From Nocardioides sp. (GTDB lineage: Bacteria > Actinomycetota > Actinomycetes > Propionibacteriales > Nocardioidaceae), in the NCBI GenBank assembly GCA_030145945.1, contig JASLDK010000033.1, positions 1-8,128 of the forward strand: a stretch of DNA of 8,128 nt, written 5' to 3'. The notes below the pieces were generated by a model. The model saw only the letters and a list, made by a program, of their open reading frames with translations, had not been told where the DNA came from and did not search any database. The translations under genes were made by a program, and so were the position numbers. Shown one piece after another: positions 7,695 through 8,128 of this stretch. How positions within the stretch are numbered: the stretch's first letter is position 1; the number at the start of each line of letters is the position of its first letter.

Positions 7695-7728
7695 GGAACT
7701 ACCGCGCTTCCGCCGCGAATGGGTTCCT
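7694..7728. repeat. Imperfect inverted repeat overlapping the pheS promoter region
   Basis: AGGAAC (7694-7699) and GTTCCT (7723-7728) are perfect inverted arms. Between them CGCG (7703-7706) can pair with CGCG (7714-7717) around a 7-base loop. The element fills most of the 57-base gap between the split-barrel gene and pheS and shares one base with the -10 box. It could be an operator, a weak 3'-end hairpin for the upstream gene, or chance. Confidence 0.3.
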
Positions 7729-7738
7729 GCATCGCGAC

Positions 7739-8128
7739 TCAGGCGGAAGGCCGCCAGGTCTGGCGGGGCGCGAAACCCGTGCGCCGCAGCCAGTGTTCGG
7801 TGTACAGAATGCGGTACGGAGTGATCACCGTCAGCGGGTCAGTGGGCGGCTCGCCCAGGTCTCGTCCGCGTTCGACGTGGTCGGACTGCCAGCGGAACGC
7901 CTCCCAGTAGGCATCGCTCTCAGGATCGCGCCGTTCCAAGGTGCGCGCGGCTCCGAACAGCTGGGCGCCACGGCTGCTCGCCTGCCCGACCAAAGATGCG
8001 AAGATCCCCGCCGAGACCCTCGCGTCACGCCGGAGGTTTCGTGACTTCACCGACGTATTCCAGCTGGTGAAGAAGATCTCGAACCCGAGGCTGTAATAGC
8101 GCACGGGCGTGGCGGCCGGCGAGCCATC
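7739..8128 (-). CDS. Pyridoxamine 5'-phosphate oxidase family (split-barrel, probably FMN-binding) protein, N-terminus off window
   Basis: 129 codons are visible; the frame stays open to the right edge, so the start is outside the window and the GTG at 8104 is an internal Val rather than the start. The visible part begins in the conserved strand DGSPAATPVRYY (1-12), followed by EIFFTSWNTSVKSRNLRRDARVS (residues 17-39, given in the family pattern strand, then K-x-RNLRRD, then RVS). That pattern is typical of PNPOx-like/general-stress split barrels, where the basic residues contact the flavin phosphate. A further strand near 56-64 (AQLFGAARTL) and a C-terminal VITPYRILYTEHW complete the fold. 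The enzyme activity is unknown: members include F420- and FMN-dependent reductases and heme-handling proteins, and true PNP oxidase (pdxH) is not implied. It ends 57 bases before pheS on the same strand, with its TGA at 7739-7741; no functional link to pheST is evident. Confidence 0.85.
   Translation of the reverse strand, partial: DGSPAATPVRYYSLGFEIFFTSWNTSVKSRNLRRDARVSAGIFASLVGQASSRGAQLFGAARTLERRDPESDAYWEAFRWQSDHVERGRDLGEPPTDPLTVITPYRILYTEHWLRRTGFAPRQTWRPSA

Noticed and set aside
6572..7732. A longer pheS starting at the upstream ATG 7732
   Set aside because: The 17 extra residues do not match the PheS N-terminus, no ribosome binding site precedes this ATG, and the -10 box would fall inside the gene.
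7682..7738. A T-box, leader peptide or attenuator upstream of pheST
   Set aside because: Only 57 bases separate the genes, with no Phe-rich short reading frame, no T-box sequence and no terminator with a T-run.
7742..7755. Short hairpin GGCGG-AAGG-CCGCC near the end of the split-barrel gene
   Set aside because: The 5-bp stem lies inside coding sequence with no T-run; such stems are common by chance at this GC content.
6644..8044. A 466-codon open frame on the + strand
   Set aside because: It is antisense to pheS and the split-barrel gene, both of which have clear family motifs; the + strand product resembles no family I know.
1..8128. Mobile elements, CRISPR arrays, tRNA or rRNA genes, or a new defence or biosynthetic system
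   Set aside because: No transposase or integrase motifs, no regularly spaced repeats, no tRNA-like cloverleaf and no rRNA sequence were recognised; all DNA is accounted for by housekeeping, regulator and transporter genes.

Overview
This window is chromosomal DNA from a high-GC actinobacterium. The GC-rich third positions, the GTG and probable TTG starts, the AfsR-like BTAD/NB-ARC regulator, the DrrAB-type exporter and an N-terminal PheS sequence typical of Actinomycetota all agree. A Nocardioides-like member of the Propionibacteriales is my guess from protein style; no marker here proves the genus. The window is fully packed with genes: the longest gap is the 57 bases before pheS, and no gene-free stretch exceeds 300 bases.

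Layout. On the + strand at the left edge are the 3' end of a DrrA-like ABC ATPase (1-160) and, overlapping it by one base, a DrrB-like ABC-2 permease (160-993); together they form one exporter. Everything else is on the - strand. Read in the direction of transcription from the right edge, these are a truncated pyridoxamine-5'-phosphate-oxidase-like split-barrel protein (8128 to 7739), then pheS (7681-6572), pheT (6575-4088) and a large BTAD/NB-ARC/TPR transcriptional regulator (4064-990). The regulator converges on drrB so tightly that both genes stop within the same CTAG tetramer (990-993).

How the genes work together. PheS and PheT form the alpha2-beta2 phenylalanyl-tRNA synthetase; their reading frames overlap by 4 bases. 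The regulator starts about 17-23 bases after the pheT stop with its own GGAGGT site, so it is probably co-transcribed with pheST. Its closeness to drrAB suggests it might control the exporter, but nothing in the sequence demonstrates that. A TANNNT -10 box placed 7 bases before the pheS ATG suggests that the pheST-regulator transcript is leaderless.

The most notable observation is that pheT, as given, is broken by one extra base in a five-base G run (6331-6335; CCCCC on the coding strand). Removing one base restores an 828-residue protein of normal length. Because pheT is essential, a sequencing or assembly error is the likeliest cause. I found no convincing novel system, mobile element, CRISPR array, tRNA or rRNA; this is mainly a housekeeping region beside a regulator-exporter pair.
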